From contig DCMZ01000010.1 in assembly GCA_002321895.1 (NCBI GenBank), positions 372,001 through 436,000 of the forward strand: a DNA stretch of 64,000 nt. The letters run 5' to 3'. The position numbers were made by a program, and so were the translations under genes. Of the stretch, positions 48,475-58,317 are shown piece after piece. How positions within the stretch are numbered: the stretch's first letter is position 1; every line of letters starts with the position of its first letter. This stretch comes from Bdellovibrionaceae bacterium UBA1609. GTDB lineage: Bacteria > Bdellovibrionota > Bdellovibrionia > Bdellovibrionales > UBA1609. A model generated the notes under the pieces. The model had not been told where the DNA came from, did no database searches, and worked only from the letters and a program-made list of their open reading frames with translations.

Positions 48475-49710
48475 TTAAGCGGCCCATTCCATTTTATGAC
48501 CACATTCAGAACAGAACTTCGCCCCCATCTTTACAGTATTGTCACACTCGGGACATGGCACTTCGTCAGCATTACCCTCTTTAGCCTTTGGTAATCCATA
48601 ATCCATTTCTGGATTCACCACTCCTGTTTCATTAAGAGCAGTGATCTCGCGGAGTAAACCCCAATTGAAGCAAACCGAGTCAAATTCATCCCGATCAAAC
48701 GAGATAAAAACATTATCATCTTTATTCTGCCTTCTCGCAAACAGACCTTTTCTTTCCAACAGGGAAATGTGATCCCCTTTAAAATCCACACCAATCTCTT
48801 CTTTTATGAACTCACACAGGCCATTAAAGTCCACTTGGGTAGAACCCCTGAAGTCCGGTTCTACACCCTCCGAAAATTTCACTAAGCATTTACCCAGGTT
48901 CCAGGCCATATTATCCACTCGTAAAATTTCTGGGCTGCCACCTTTATACAAATGATATTGATAAAACTCAGCTAACCCCTCTACTCTTCGAGGTTGATGT
49001 AAAATGATTTCTTTTAGAATATCCTGATCATGCTCATCTTTTTCATAAACTAAATGGGCCAATTGAAGCTTCTGGAGAATATCCAAGGCCATCTCAATTC
49101 TTCTATGGGATTCTAAGAAAAATCGCGCAGCATAGAGCTTTAAGCTCACCCACTGTAAAACCACACTCTCGTCCGATTCATAAGGACTTGATGCTTCAGC
49201 ATTTTCATTGGCCTTTTGAAATGGTGTGCTAGCCTTTTCATTTTTTTCTTTATAGGCGGCATAATCCTGTCCAGAATGTTGAGCCACGATGCCAATACAA
49301 CCGAAAACCCGAGGAATCATTTTATCCGGAATAGGATTTGTATCTCCCTCCAACACCTGAGACTTCACCTTATGCCGAAGAATCTTTAAGTCATCGGACA
49401 TGCCCTTTAGAAAGACCATGAGTCCAGGAGGGCTTTTTTCTGCCTGAGACCTTAGCAAAGATACGGGAACCTTTATGACCTTTACCTGTGATTCGCACAC
49501 CGCTGAAGCAAAGTGCCTGGCACTTTCATTAAGAATGCCCTCATCACCTAAAAGTTGACCCTTATTAGCATCAAATAGTTCAATACGCTTGCCACCTCTT
49601 TCAACAACAAGCTTCACACGACCTGACTTGACCATATAAACATGATCAATAGCATCTCCCTCTGCAAAGAGAGATTCTCCTCGTTTAAATGTAATATCAC
49701 TATCTGGCAC
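48475..49710 (-). CDS. Cyclic-nucleotide-binding-domain protein with zinc ribbon
   Basis: The 411-residue protein starts with a Crp-like cNMP-binding fold (G-E-S-L-F-A-E-G-D, V-K-S-G-R-V-K-L-V, G-Q-L-L-G-D-E-G-I-L). A long helical middle follows, and then a C-terminal zinc ribbon (C-P-E-C-D-N and F-C-S-E-C-G-H-K, two C-x2-C). No classical Crp helix-turn-helix is evident after the sensor domain, so it is probably not a standard transcription factor. It converges with the preceding large gene. Confidence 0.82.
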   Translation of the reverse strand: MPDSDITFKRGESLFAEGDAIDHVYMVKSGRVKLVVERGGKRIELFDANKGQLLGDEGILNESARHFASAVCESQVKVIKVPVSLLRSQAEKSPPGLMVFLKGMSDDLKILRHKVKSQVLEGDTNPIPDKMIPRVFGCIGIVAQHSGQDYAAYKEKNEKASTPFQKANENAEASSPYESDESVVLQWVSLKLYAARFFLESHRRIEMALDILQKLQLAHLVYEKDEHDQDILKEIILHQPRRVEGLAEFYQYHLYKGGSPEILRVDNMAWNLGKCLVKFSEGVEPDFRGSTQVDFNGLCEFIKEEIGVDFKGDHISLLERKGLFARRQNKDDNVFISFDRDEFDSVCFNWGLLREITALNETGVVNPEMDYGLPKAKEGNADEVPCPECDNTVKMGAKFCSECGHKMEWAA

Positions 49711-49937
49711 AAGAGCCTCCCACTATAGAAATATCGGTTCATCCCGGTTGTGGATTGAGTTTTTTACCTGTTCATATTGAATTTAGTCGAAGTACAATAA
49801 CCACATTGAGACACCACTACTGCGATGCGCCAAGATACCGGTCTAGACTCACAAATGCGCTCTCATCAACGAACCTATTGAACTCTCTATATCGATCAGA
49901 TAAAACAAATTAACTTGTTGAAATTTCGAGGATTTTT

Positions 49938-51500
49938 ATGATTTACGGCATTATAGCTGCGGGCATTGTTTTTGGACTTATAATTGGCTGTGTTTTACTG
50001 TGGCTCAAAAAGAAGCATATGGTGAATCTAGCGGAACGCATGGCTGGAGATATTTTAGATGAGGCCCAGGATGCAGCCCAAGAACTGGAAGCGGATGTAA
50101 AAGATCGCGTCAACGACTTTAAAGAGAATCTGCTGGATAAGTTTGAGCAAGAAATGGAGCCAAAGCAAGAACGCATTGAAAAGCTCAAACGACAAAACAT
50201 CGATAAAGAAGAGCAGTTAAAATTTGAATGGCAAAAAAATAATGATCGACTAAAAAGTAAAAAGAAAAAGTTTTCTACCACCCAAAATGTTTACGATAAA
50301 AAACTTAATTCCTATCAATCTAAAGTGAATAAAAACCGTGCCGTTCTACTAGATTACATTAATAAATTGAGCCAGCAGTACAAAATAGATATTGAAGACC
50401 TCAAAGAAAACATTAAAACAGTACTGCAACAGGAAGAAAAGTCACAGGTGACTAAAAACATGCAACTTCAAGAGGAGATCTTTGGAGTTGAAGTGGAAAA
50501 GCGAGCGAAGCGCATTCTCGGATCTGTTTTACATCGCTTTCAACGCCCCTATTGCCCGGAAAGAGGCATTCAGAACATTAATTTTTCGACTAAAGAAAAT
50601 ATGTTCCGTACGCTGGGTAAGAACTTTGAACACGTCCCTGCCATTGAGCAACTCATAGGTGTTGATTTAACACCTGTGGAGGAGAAACTATTTTTAAATG
50701 TTTCTGGCTTCGACCCTGTACGTAGAGAATTGACGCGCATCACTTTAGAAAAATTGATGCGTGAAAAAAATGTCAACCAGGCCTCTATTGAAAGACTTGT
50801 TAGTAAATCTAAAAAGCAACTCTTTAAGAAAATTCGGACCGATGGCAATCGATTGGCAAAAGAGTTGGACCTTAAAGGGCTGCATCCAGAAATAAGAAAT
50901 ATGATGGGTGCTTTGAGGTATAGATATTCATTTTCTCAGAATCAGCATTTTCATTGTGCCGAAGTCGGCTGGCTATGTGGCCTTTTGAGCTCAGAGATAC
51001 AGCTAGATGTCCGTAGAGGCCGAAGAGCGGGAATGCTACACGATCTTGGTAAAGCCATGGATCACAGTATTGATGGCGGTCATGCTGTTATTGGGGCTGA
51101 CTTTATCGACAAGCATGGCGAAAAAGAAGATGTCGTACACGCGGTTCGCGCTCACCATTATGATGAAACTCCTAGCTCTGATTTAGCCTACCTGGTTATT
51201 GCCGCTGATGCCATTTCCGGAGCGCGCCCAGGAGCTCGACGATCCACTGCCGAATCATATATGCACAAGATGCATGAATTGGAACGTATTGGATCCAGCA
51301 TGCCTGGAGTCCTGCAAACCTTTATTCTTAGTGCTGGACGGGAAGTCAGAGTCATGGTGGATGCCAACAAAATCGATGACCAACAGAGTATGGAACTGAG
51401 TCAAGAGCTGGCTAAAAAAATCGAAGAGGACATGGTTTACCCGGGAACCATTCGTGTGACCGTAGTTCGTGAAACCTTAGCCGTTGAGTACGCCAAATAA
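49938..51500 (+). CDS. RNase Y-like membrane-anchored HD-domain protein
   Basis: The 520-residue protein has the full RNase Y layout: an N-terminal transmembrane helix (about 3-24), a long coiled coil (about 30-190), a KH-like region, and an HD domain (R-R-A-G-M-L-H-D-L-G-K-A-M-D-H, then V-H-A-V-R-A-H-H and a late G-A-R-P-G-A-R-R). F-D-P-V-R-R-E and the H-P-E block match RNase Y closely. However, the KH loop that normally reads I-I-G-R-E-G-R-N-I is here M-F-R-T-L-G-K-N-F, so the G-x-x-G is lost. It may be an endonuclease with altered RNA binding, or a specialised paralogue. Confidence 0.85.
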   Translation: MIYGIIAAGIVFGLIIGCVLLWLKKKHMVNLAERMAGDILDEAQDAAQELEADVKDRVNDFKENLLDKFEQEMEPKQERIEKLKRQNIDKEEQLKFEWQKNNDRLKSKKKKFSTTQNVYDKKLNSYQSKVNKNRAVLLDYINKLSQQYKIDIEDLKENIKTVLQQEEKSQVTKNMQLQEEIFGVEVEKRAKRILGSVLHRFQRPYCPERGIQNINFSTKENMFRTLGKNFEHVPAIEQLIGVDLTPVEEKLFLNVSGFDPVRRELTRITLEKLMREKNVNQASIERLVSKSKKQLFKKIRTDGNRLAKELDLKGLHPEIRNMMGALRYRYSFSQNQHFHCAEVGWLCGLLSSEIQLDVRRGRRAGMLHDLGKAMDHSIDGGHAVIGADFIDKHGEKEDVVHAVRAHHYDETPSSDLAYLVIAADAISGARPGARRSTAESYMHKMHELERIGSSMPGVLQTFILSAGREVRVMVDANKIDDQQSMELSQELAKKIEEDMVYPGTIRVTVVRETLAVEYAK

Positions 51501-51533
51501 TGTAAGCCCAAGTTTTCGGTGAATGGAATCGAA

Positions 51534-53060
51534 TTAAGATTCGCCGTCTTCCATAAAAGAGTGCAGAACTTTTAGCACAATGGCCTCATCAGGATGGAGA
51601 CTTTTCTTAATTTTAAAGACTCTATGGACAATGTCTTCATAAGAAAAGCTCGTAAAACCTTCATGATGTAGCAAGTAAGAAACATACCTAGTCACTCGAT
51701 CGATGAGCTTTCCATTACTCGGCTTAACCCAAGTCATTATATTACTTTGAAACCGCCCCGCTCGACCCATAAGACATGTGGAGTGGGCATTCAAAAGCAT
51801 CTTTAAAATTAGATGTTGAAACCAAGAATTATTTTTTGGAGCCGAAAATGATACGCTCTCCCCAGCTCCGTATTCAAACTGTATCGATTCGTTTTGATAG
51901 ACCACCGAAATAAGGGAAGAGTCATCCTCCCCCAACCATTCCGCCCCAAATTTCGAACTAAAATCAAAGGACAGAAGGTATTTACTTTTGGTCTCCACGT
52001 CGGACCAGTTCAAACTATGCGGCTCTCGATACAATAAATGATGCCAGGAACTTTCAGCATCCATTGATCCCGCAATAGCTACATTGACCAAGACATGAAT
52101 ATGATCCCGCATTTCCTTTGCAGGCAACATGGTCTGCATGGAGAAGGTGGGTGCCCTTTCGGTGGTGTCCGTAAACACAGGCAGAGCAAACTCTTTGGCC
52201 CTATAGAGCACTCGCTCTCCCCGTATGAGCTGGTCACTCTCCCACAATGTTAAAGGACTCAATTTTGAATAATCTAACTGAGCGTGCCAGCTCTGAAGCT
52301 CGGCTAGGTTCTCACTGAATCGTTCCGGAGTGCTCAATGACTGAAGACAAAGTGCCAAAGCTGACATTAGTATTGTTGAGGACTGCATCCGGGTGGAACC
52401 GGCCAAAGCCATTGAGCCAGTATTCCAGAAACTGGCCTGAATATTTGAGTGCTCTATCGCTGAACGACTTCTGGGAATGCGATATGCTTCTTCTTCAGGA
52501 TTACTCATCATTAAATGCACCGGATATTTACTGATGCCGGAACCCGCCACTGCCGCACCTAGTACGTAGGGTGTTTCTCCTCCTTCGGTGACGGCAACCA
52601 ACATATCATCCGATGTAAAACCCATCTGCTTAAGATGTCGTTCTCCATATTCAGGATGATCCTCATAGCCTTCTAGAGATCGAACAAGAGCCACATCTCC
52701 ACCGGCCATAAATGAGCAGACAAAATTTTCTGGCAATGCAAGCTCACTACGCCATAGGGCTTCCAGATTTATAGCTAAACGTCCTGTAGCACCGCACCCT
52801 ACTATAAACAAACGTCCACCATCGTAATGAACTTTACGAATAGCTGCATACAAATCTTGCAACTGGTCGCTAAAGCCACTCAACTTTGACATCGCCTGAG
52901 TATCCACCCGTTGGATCATGGACAGTGCATTCCCGATATCAAGAGAACACATCTCCCCTAGACCAGTGGTCCACTCATGGGGTTTTTCGGTGGTCAAAAA
53001 ACCCAACTGATAGTCCGACTTAACGGCAAGAAAATCATCGGCAGTTTCAAAGAAAGACAT
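51534..53060 (-). CDS. SIS-domain protein, MurQ/GKRP-like
   Basis: I prefer ATG 53060 (508 residues); the frame extends upstream across the divergent promoter. The first SIS domain has F-I-V-G-C-G-A-T-G-R-L-A-I-N and D-D-M-L-V-A-V-T-E-G-G-E-T-P-Y-V, related to N-acetylmuramate-6-phosphate etherase (G-A-G-T-S-G-R-L). The length and a second sugar-binding half are closer to the glucokinase regulatory protein family. It may cleave or bind MurNAc-6-phosphate during cell-wall recycling, plausible in a predator. Divergent from the thiolase gene. Confidence 0.8.
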   Translation of the reverse strand: MSFFETADDFLAVKSDYQLGFLTTEKPHEWTTGLGEMCSLDIGNALSMIQRVDTQAMSKLSGFSDQLQDLYAAIRKVHYDGGRLFIVGCGATGRLAINLEALWRSELALPENFVCSFMAGGDVALVRSLEGYEDHPEYGERHLKQMGFTSDDMLVAVTEGGETPYVLGAAVAGSGISKYPVHLMMSNPEEEAYRIPRSRSAIEHSNIQASFWNTGSMALAGSTRMQSSTILMSALALCLQSLSTPERFSENLAELQSWHAQLDYSKLSPLTLWESDQLIRGERVLYRAKEFALPVFTDTTERAPTFSMQTMLPAKEMRDHIHVLVNVAIAGSMDAESSWHHLLYREPHSLNWSDVETKSKYLLSFDFSSKFGAEWLGEDDSSLISVVYQNESIQFEYGAGESVSFSAPKNNSWFQHLILKMLLNAHSTCLMGRAGRFQSNIMTWVKPSNGKLIDRVTRYVSYLLHHEGFTSFSYEDIVHRVFKIKKSLHPDEAIVLKVLHSFMEDGES

Positions 53061-53169
53061 ACACTTATTATGCGAGCAATTGATGCTACTGTTCAAACGA
53101 AAAGTCCATTGGCTGAACCTCCACAACATGCGAATATAGAGCCTGTTTTTTACACATTGAGGAGAGAAC

Positions 53170-54450
53170 ATGTCAGAAATTCGTCGTGTAGCAATAGTAG
53201 GTGGTCAACGCATTCCTTTTTGCCGATCGTCAGGTAAGTATATGGGCATCAGTAACCGTGAGCTTGTTACTCATGCGGTCAATTCGGTGGTTGCAAAATA
53301 TAACCTTTCCGGAAAAGAAATCGGGGAAGTGGTATTAGGTGCGGTGGTTAAACATTCCAGCGACTGGAACTTAGCCCGTGAAACTGTTTTAGGAACTCAA
53401 TTACACCCAGCTACACCGGCTTATGATATTCAGCAAGCGTGTGGAACAAGTTTAGAATCCTGTATGCTTGTGGCCAATAAAATTGCTTTGGGGCAAATAG
53501 ATGTAGGAATTGGCGCTGGTACGGATACCAATTCCGATATTCCTGTCGTTTTCAAACAAGAGTTTGCTCATCGATTGCTTCGAATGAACAAGCAAAAATC
53601 ACCGGCTGGACAGATTAAAGAGCTCTCCGGAATTCTGACTCATCCTTCGGAGCTTTTACCAAAGCTTCCCGGAGTGACCGAGCCTCGAACAAAATTGAGC
53701 ATGGGGCAACATTGTGAGCTGATGGCCAAAGAATGGAACATTTCCAGAGAAGAACAGGATGAGTTAGCTTACCTGAGTCATAAGACCGCTTCTGAAGCCT
53801 ACGAAGCCGGATGGTACAACGATTTAGTCGTACCTTTTAATGGCGTTGAAAAAGACAATAACGTTCGACCTGATACCTCCATAGAAAAGTTAGCCAAGTT
53901 AAGAACCGCCTATGATCGTTCAGAAAAAGGGACCCTTACAGCAGGTAACTCCACTCCGTTGACGGATGGGGCCGCCGCTGTACTTCTCTGCTCGGAAGAG
54001 TATGCCAAACAAAACGACCTTCCAGTTCTCGCCTATCTTACTCATTGCCAAACGGCAGCTGTAGATCATGTAAAAGGTGATGGTCTTTTGATCGCACCCA
54101 CCGTAGCCGTTGCTAAAATGATTCAAAGGGCTGGAATTAAGTTACAGGATTTCGATTTTTATGAAATCCATGAAGCCTTTGCTGCTCAAGTTCTATGTAC
54201 TTTAAAAGCATGGGAGTCAGAGGAGTACTGCTCTAAAAAAATGGGTTTAAGCTCAGCCTTAGGATCTATTGATCGCAGCAAGATGAACGTTCGCGGGGGT
54301 AGCTTAGCCGTAGGGCATCCTTTTGCGGCCACCGGAGCGCGTATTGTCGCTGGACTGGCGAAAATGATTGACGAAGCTGGCTCCGGCCGAGGACTCATCT
54401 CCGTTTGTACAGCTGGTGGAATGGGTGTTACCGCAATTTTAGAAAAGTAG
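53170..54450 (+). CDS. Acetyl-CoA C-acyltransferase (thiolase, FadI-like)
   Basis: A 426-residue thiolase with the acyl-enzyme Cys in Q-Q-A-C-G-T-S-L-E-S, the H-E-A-F-A-A-Q and G-H-P-F-A-A-T-G-A motifs, and the C-terminal C-T-A-G-G-M-G. The insertion with R-L-L-R-M-N-K-Q and L-L-P-K-L-P-G-V resembles the FadI/trifunctional-protein beta-subunit type. It cleaves 3-ketoacyl-CoA in fatty acid oxidation; the ETF-QO in this window fits the same pathway. GAGGAG-like sequence precedes ATG 53170. Confidence 0.93.
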   Translation: MSEIRRVAIVGGQRIPFCRSSGKYMGISNRELVTHAVNSVVAKYNLSGKEIGEVVLGAVVKHSSDWNLARETVLGTQLHPATPAYDIQQACGTSLESCMLVANKIALGQIDVGIGAGTDTNSDIPVVFKQEFAHRLLRMNKQKSPAGQIKELSGILTHPSELLPKLPGVTEPRTKLSMGQHCELMAKEWNISREEQDELAYLSHKTASEAYEAGWYNDLVVPFNGVEKDNNVRPDTSIEKLAKLRTAYDRSEKGTLTAGNSTPLTDGAAAVLLCSEEYAKQNDLPVLAYLTHCQTAAVDHVKGDGLLIAPTVAVAKMIQRAGIKLQDFDFYEIHEAFAAQVLCTLKAWESEEYCSKKMGLSSALGSIDRSKMNVRGGSLAVGHPFAATGARIVAGLAKMIDEAGSGRGLISVCTAGGMGVTAILEK

Positions 54451-54463
54451 AAAGATAAGCGTA

Positions 54464-55432
54464 ATGACGTTGATAGAACAAGGTATTGAAAAACTATTTC
54501 CAGAGATCGAACCTTTCGATCACGGCCACTTACAAGTATCAGACACACACCGCATCTTTTTCGAAAGATGCGGAAACGAAAATGGCACTCCGGTGGTATT
54601 TCTTCATGGAGGACCCGGGGGTGGGATTTCGCCCCTTTATCGCCGATTCTTTGATCCGGAAAAGTACCATATCATATTATTTGACCAGCGAGGGGCCGGG
54701 AAAAGCACTCCCCATGCGGAATTAAAAGAGAACACTACATGGGATTTGGTCGGAGACATCGAATCCTTACGAGAAAAGTTTGGAATTGATAAATGGCATG
54801 TATTTGGTGGTAGCTGGGGAAGTACGTTGGCTATGATCTATGCCATTAAACATCCGGATCGAGTTATGAGCCTGATGTTGAGAGGTATTTTTCTTTGCCG
54901 CCCCCAAGAAATACAATGGTTCTATCAAGAAGGTGCGAGCCGGATATTTAAAGACCATTGGGAAAAATACTTTATCCCTCCTATTCCTGAATCGGACAGA
55001 GGCAACCTAGTAAAGGCCTATTACGATATTTTAACAGGAGACGACAAAGAGAAGCAGTTGAAAGCGGCAAAAGGTTGGTCGCAATGGGAAGCTTCCACTT
55101 CATTTCTGCATCCTCAAACCGATATCATTGAAGACTTTGGAGATCCGGAATTGGCCGTCGCTTTTGCTCGGATCGAATGCCATTACTTTACGAACAATAT
55201 CTTCACGGATTCCCAAAATTATATTTTAGAGAATGTTGATGGATTGAGAGGTATCCCAACACGAGTGGTGCATGGTCGCTACGATGTGGTGTGCCCGGTA
55301 GAAAACGCCTTCGACTTAAAAGCTCAATGGCCAGAGCTCGATCTCCATATAGCTCCCCAATCTGGTCATTCCGCCTTGGAACCACAGATCGCTGAAAAAC
55401 TCATCCAGTTCACCAACGATGCTGTGAGATAA
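54464..55432 (+). CDS. pip: Proline iminopeptidase
   Basis: A 322-residue alpha/beta hydrolase matching peptidase S33. It has L-H-G-G-P-G-G-G-I-S-P, F-D-Q-R-G-A-G-K-S-T-P-H, and the nucleophile elbow G-G-S-W-G-S-T-L-A. Late R-Y-D-V-V-C-P holds the acid residue, and G-H-S-A the catalytic His. The length is typical (about 315). It removes N-terminal proline from peptides and is cytoplasmic. It starts 13 bases after the thiolase stop. Confidence 0.95.
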   Translation: MTLIEQGIEKLFPEIEPFDHGHLQVSDTHRIFFERCGNENGTPVVFLHGGPGGGISPLYRRFFDPEKYHIILFDQRGAGKSTPHAELKENTTWDLVGDIESLREKFGIDKWHVFGGSWGSTLAMIYAIKHPDRVMSLMLRGIFLCRPQEIQWFYQEGASRIFKDHWEKYFIPPIPESDRGNLVKAYYDILTGDDKEKQLKAAKGWSQWEASTSFLHPQTDIIEDFGDPELAVAFARIECHYFTNNIFTDSQNYILENVDGLRGIPTRVVHGRYDVVCPVENAFDLKAQWPELDLHIAPQSGHSALEPQIAEKLIQFTNDAVR

Positions 55433-55446
55433 CCCAACTCATTAAA

Positions 55447-55485
55447 GAGGTGTCGAAGAAACGGCCTTGTCCGGAACGACACCTC
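55447..55485 (+). terminator. Stem-loop after proline iminopeptidase
   Basis: GAGGTGTCG and CGACACCTC form a 9-bp perfect stem with an inner CGG-N6-CCG hairpin 15 bases after the pip stop. There is no T-run directly after, so it may be a Rho-type or processing structure. The remaining 325 bases to 55834 show no gene. Confidence 0.5.
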
Positions 55486-55834
55486 ATACCTTGGGCCAGC
55501 AAAAAGGTTCGACAATAAAAACCTGATTCCCTTGGAAAATGGCTCCTGTAAGGGGTTTCAGAGGACTCACTTCTATTACTTAGGTCTTGAAATCAGGACC
55601 TGCCTGATTCAGATTGATTCAAATTAAATTCAAAAATAGTGTCTGGTTTTTTATCAGAGAAAGATCCTGATCAAAAAAGAAAGAAAATTCTTAGACAATT
55701 TGCCTTCCCAAAAATCTAGATAGTTCCATTGAATACAATAACTTAAGGCCAGTCCTGCGACCTTTGTCTTGCTGGCAAATTATTGGGCATATCAATTGCT
55801 CTATTAGTTATTGCTAGAAAAAGGGGGCATTAAA

Positions 55835-56869
55835 ATGTGTGGTCTAGGTCTTAGGCTTTTACTGGGTCTTTCTACTTTTGTACTTATTAACTGTTCTGAC
55901 GTCCAGTTCGAACAACTCCCCGTGGAGTCCACTCAACAATCAGAAACGCCACCGGTGAACGGAAAAGGTGTGACTGAATCTTTTGAGCAAACTTCGGAGG
56001 AACCCAAGTTAGATATATTAGTTATTGTTGATAACTCACCTTCCATGAGACGTGAGCAACGTAAGCTCGGTGAGCGCATGAGTAGCTTCACCAGTCATCT
56101 AGAAGATGTGGATTGGCAGATTTCTGTAACCAACACGGATGTCTCCAGTGGTAGCCACGCTAAAAATGGGCATCTCTTTAAATTTGAAGATACCAATAAA
56201 AAAACACTCACCAAGCATGATCCTGATTACAACGATCTTTTCTTGAAGACAGTTGTAATGAAAGACGCAGCAGACTGTGTTGGTGGTTGTCCGAGCACGA
56301 CAGAACAACCCTTAGCCGCGCTTGGGATGGCCATCAGCATGGGAGACAATGAAAACTATGAACTCTTCCGTGATAACTCTGATTTTGCAGTGATTATTAT
56401 TAGCGACGAAGATGAAATGAGTACAGGTCCCTCAAGAGCCATGAAACCTCGTAAAGTATTGGCAGCTATGAATGGTTTGTTTCCCGAGAAAAACATCAGC
56501 GTCCACGGCGTTATCATAGAACCTGGAGATAGGGATTGTAAGGACGATCAAGGTTATGACGGTAGCTATGGGACACACGTGGCCGAATTTGCAAGAATAA
56601 CAAACGGAGTCACTACTAGTATTTGCGCCGATGACTATGCCTATGGATTGTCAGATATAGGTCAGGTGGCTCGTCAGCTATTAAATTCTGTCACGCTGTC
56701 TCGAAAACCATTGGAAAATAGTGTGTCCGTTTCTTTCTCCCCATTTCATGCAACAAACTTCTCTGTCTCGGGAAAGAAAATACTCTTTGAAATTCCACCT
56801 CCTGCTGGTACGCAAATCACTGTGAACTATGCAGTGGATGAAGGCGATATCGTTCCTCTAGAACATTAG
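55835..56869 (+). CDS. VWA-domain lipoprotein
   Basis: ATG 55835 follows a GGGGGC-type site; eight codons more are open upstream. The 344-residue protein has a lipoprotein signal (V-L-I-N-C-S) and a von Willebrand A-like domain whose metal-binding motif reads V-D-N-S-P-S-M (D-x-S-x-S), with I-I-I-S-D-E-D-E-M later. This subfamily of secreted VWA proteins is common in myxobacteria and Bdellovibrionota. It may mediate adhesion or protein contacts at the cell surface. Confidence 0.85.
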   Translation: MCGLGLRLLLGLSTFVLINCSDVQFEQLPVESTQQSETPPVNGKGVTESFEQTSEEPKLDILVIVDNSPSMRREQRKLGERMSSFTSHLEDVDWQISVTNTDVSSGSHAKNGHLFKFEDTNKKTLTKHDPDYNDLFLKTVVMKDAADCVGGCPSTTEQPLAALGMAISMGDNENYELFRDNSDFAVIIISDEDEMSTGPSRAMKPRKVLAAMNGLFPEKNISVHGVIIEPGDRDCKDDQGYDGSYGTHVAEFARITNGVTTSICADDYAYGLSDIGQVARQLLNSVTLSRKPLENSVSVSFSPFHATNFSVSGKKILFEIPPPAGTQITVNYAVDEGDIVPLEH

Positions 56870-56890
56870 TACCAATAACCTTTCAGGGTT

Positions 56891-56922
56891 CCCGAGCCTT
56901 AAATAAAATCAAATGGCTCGGG
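56891..56922. terminator. Bidirectional terminator between convergent genes
   Basis: CCCGAGCC and GGCTCGGG form an 8-bp GC-rich stem around a 16-base AT-rich loop, between the VWA lipoprotein and the M14 carboxypeptidase genes. Confidence 0.65.
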
Positions 56923-56960
56923 TCACCAGGAAAGGGTGTTGAAGTCCAACTTCTCTAATC

Positions 56961-58211
56961 CTACTGGATCAAAGGCGACTGTAAACCAAACTTCATATGA
57001 GTGGGCTGTAACACTCCATAGGGATTCTCAGAATTTTCTATAAGATAAAGTGCCGGCTCAATATTTTTATTAAACACAACATCGATCTTGTCTTCTCCCG
57101 GATAGAATCCACCCTGCCAGAAATTTTTAGGATCCAATTCAAATGTGAACGAAATAATTCCGTGTCTTCCAAAGGACCAATCCGTTGTATCACCGCTAGC
57201 AATGTATAAATCTGAAGATTGCTGAGGCGTGTATCTATTCCACTGAGCCATTCTTCGAGCCATAGTATCATGCACTCTATAAGCGCTATTATCGCCAATA
57301 GGATCATACGAATGCCCCCAAGGGTATAAAATCAATTCGGAGAAAGTATGATAAGACAGTAAGATAGTAATGTTATCGTGCTCACTCACGTAGTCGCGAA
57401 TGGCCCGTGATTCAGGCTCTGAAAAGGGCTCTTCTCCCATGTAGGTGTCTGAACTTTTGTTCGTGCTGGACCCACCAGTTCCCCACTCATAACCATAGTT
57501 TCTATTGAGATCCACACCAAAAGAACCATCACCATTATTCTTACGGTTTTTGCGCCACATTTTGTATCTACCACCAGAAATATCGTGTTCGGCCCCATCA
57601 GGATTTACAATGGGAATGATATGGATGTCGCGATGGCGGACAAAATTAACAATTCGATCGTTACCAGCTCGGTACTCTCTGACCAGGTACTGAGCTAACA
57701 TCAATGGCATTTCCACCGAAATATGCTCCCTGGCGTGGTGGCCACCCATAAAAATAACCCCAGGCAAAGCTGATTGATCCGATGACTCTTCACCAATTCG
57801 AACTACAAGAATATCTCGGCCTTCATGACTTTGACCAATGCTTTTCATTCTTACGATATCTGGGTTTTCGTTGGCCAAGGTAGTCAATGCCGTCGTGAGC
57901 TCATCATAGTTATGAAACTTACTATCGTCAGAAGGATAATCCATCATCTCAACCGTCATTGGAAAATTCACTTCCACATTAAATCGAGATTTGAGCTGCT
58001 CTAGTTCAGCGCTTTTGGCAATACCTGTAACGTGATCTTCACCCACATATTCGATGGTGATTCCGGTGTTGGCAATGGCTGTTCTTTGAACTTTATCCGT
58101 AGCCGATATTTTTATCCAATGAATGTCTGGTGTGCTCGCCCAAGAAAATCCACTCAATAAAAGTGTAAACAAAACGATTAATGATCTTTGTATCCATGAA
58201 ATCCGTTTCAT
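56961..58211 (-). CDS. Secreted zinc carboxypeptidase (M14)
   Basis: A 416-residue secreted protease with signal peptide (F-T-L-L-L-S-G-F-S-W-A-S) and a propeptide-like N-terminal part. The M14 zinc site is G-G-H-H-A-R-E-H-I-S-V-E (H-x-x-E) with a later L-L-S-Y-H-T zinc His. D-L-N-R-N-Y-G-Y-E-W is the substrate-binding Arg motif, and F-T-F-E-L carries the catalytic Glu. It should remove C-terminal residues from peptides outside the cytoplasm, as is useful when digesting prey or environmental protein. Confidence 0.94.
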   Translation of the reverse strand: MKRISWIQRSLIVLFTLLLSGFSWASTPDIHWIKISATDKVQRTAIANTGITIEYVGEDHVTGIAKSAELEQLKSRFNVEVNFPMTVEMMDYPSDDSKFHNYDELTTALTTLANENPDIVRMKSIGQSHEGRDILVVRIGEESSDQSALPGVIFMGGHHAREHISVEMPLMLAQYLVREYRAGNDRIVNFVRHRDIHIIPIVNPDGAEHDISGGRYKMWRKNRKNNGDGSFGVDLNRNYGYEWGTGGSSTNKSSDTYMGEEPFSEPESRAIRDYVSEHDNITILLSYHTFSELILYPWGHSYDPIGDNSAYRVHDTMARRMAQWNRYTPQQSSDLYIASGDTTDWSFGRHGIISFTFELDPKNFWQGGFYPGEDKIDVVFNKNIEPALYLIENSENPYGVLQPTHMKFGLQSPLIQ

Positions 58212-58317
58212 GTTTCCCCCTTAATTTTTTACAATAAAACGATAGCATAGATTAAAGAGCGGTTAATACCTTTCAAGTGCGTTGACTTTACGCGTTCAAT
58301 CGTCGAATGTGGCACCA

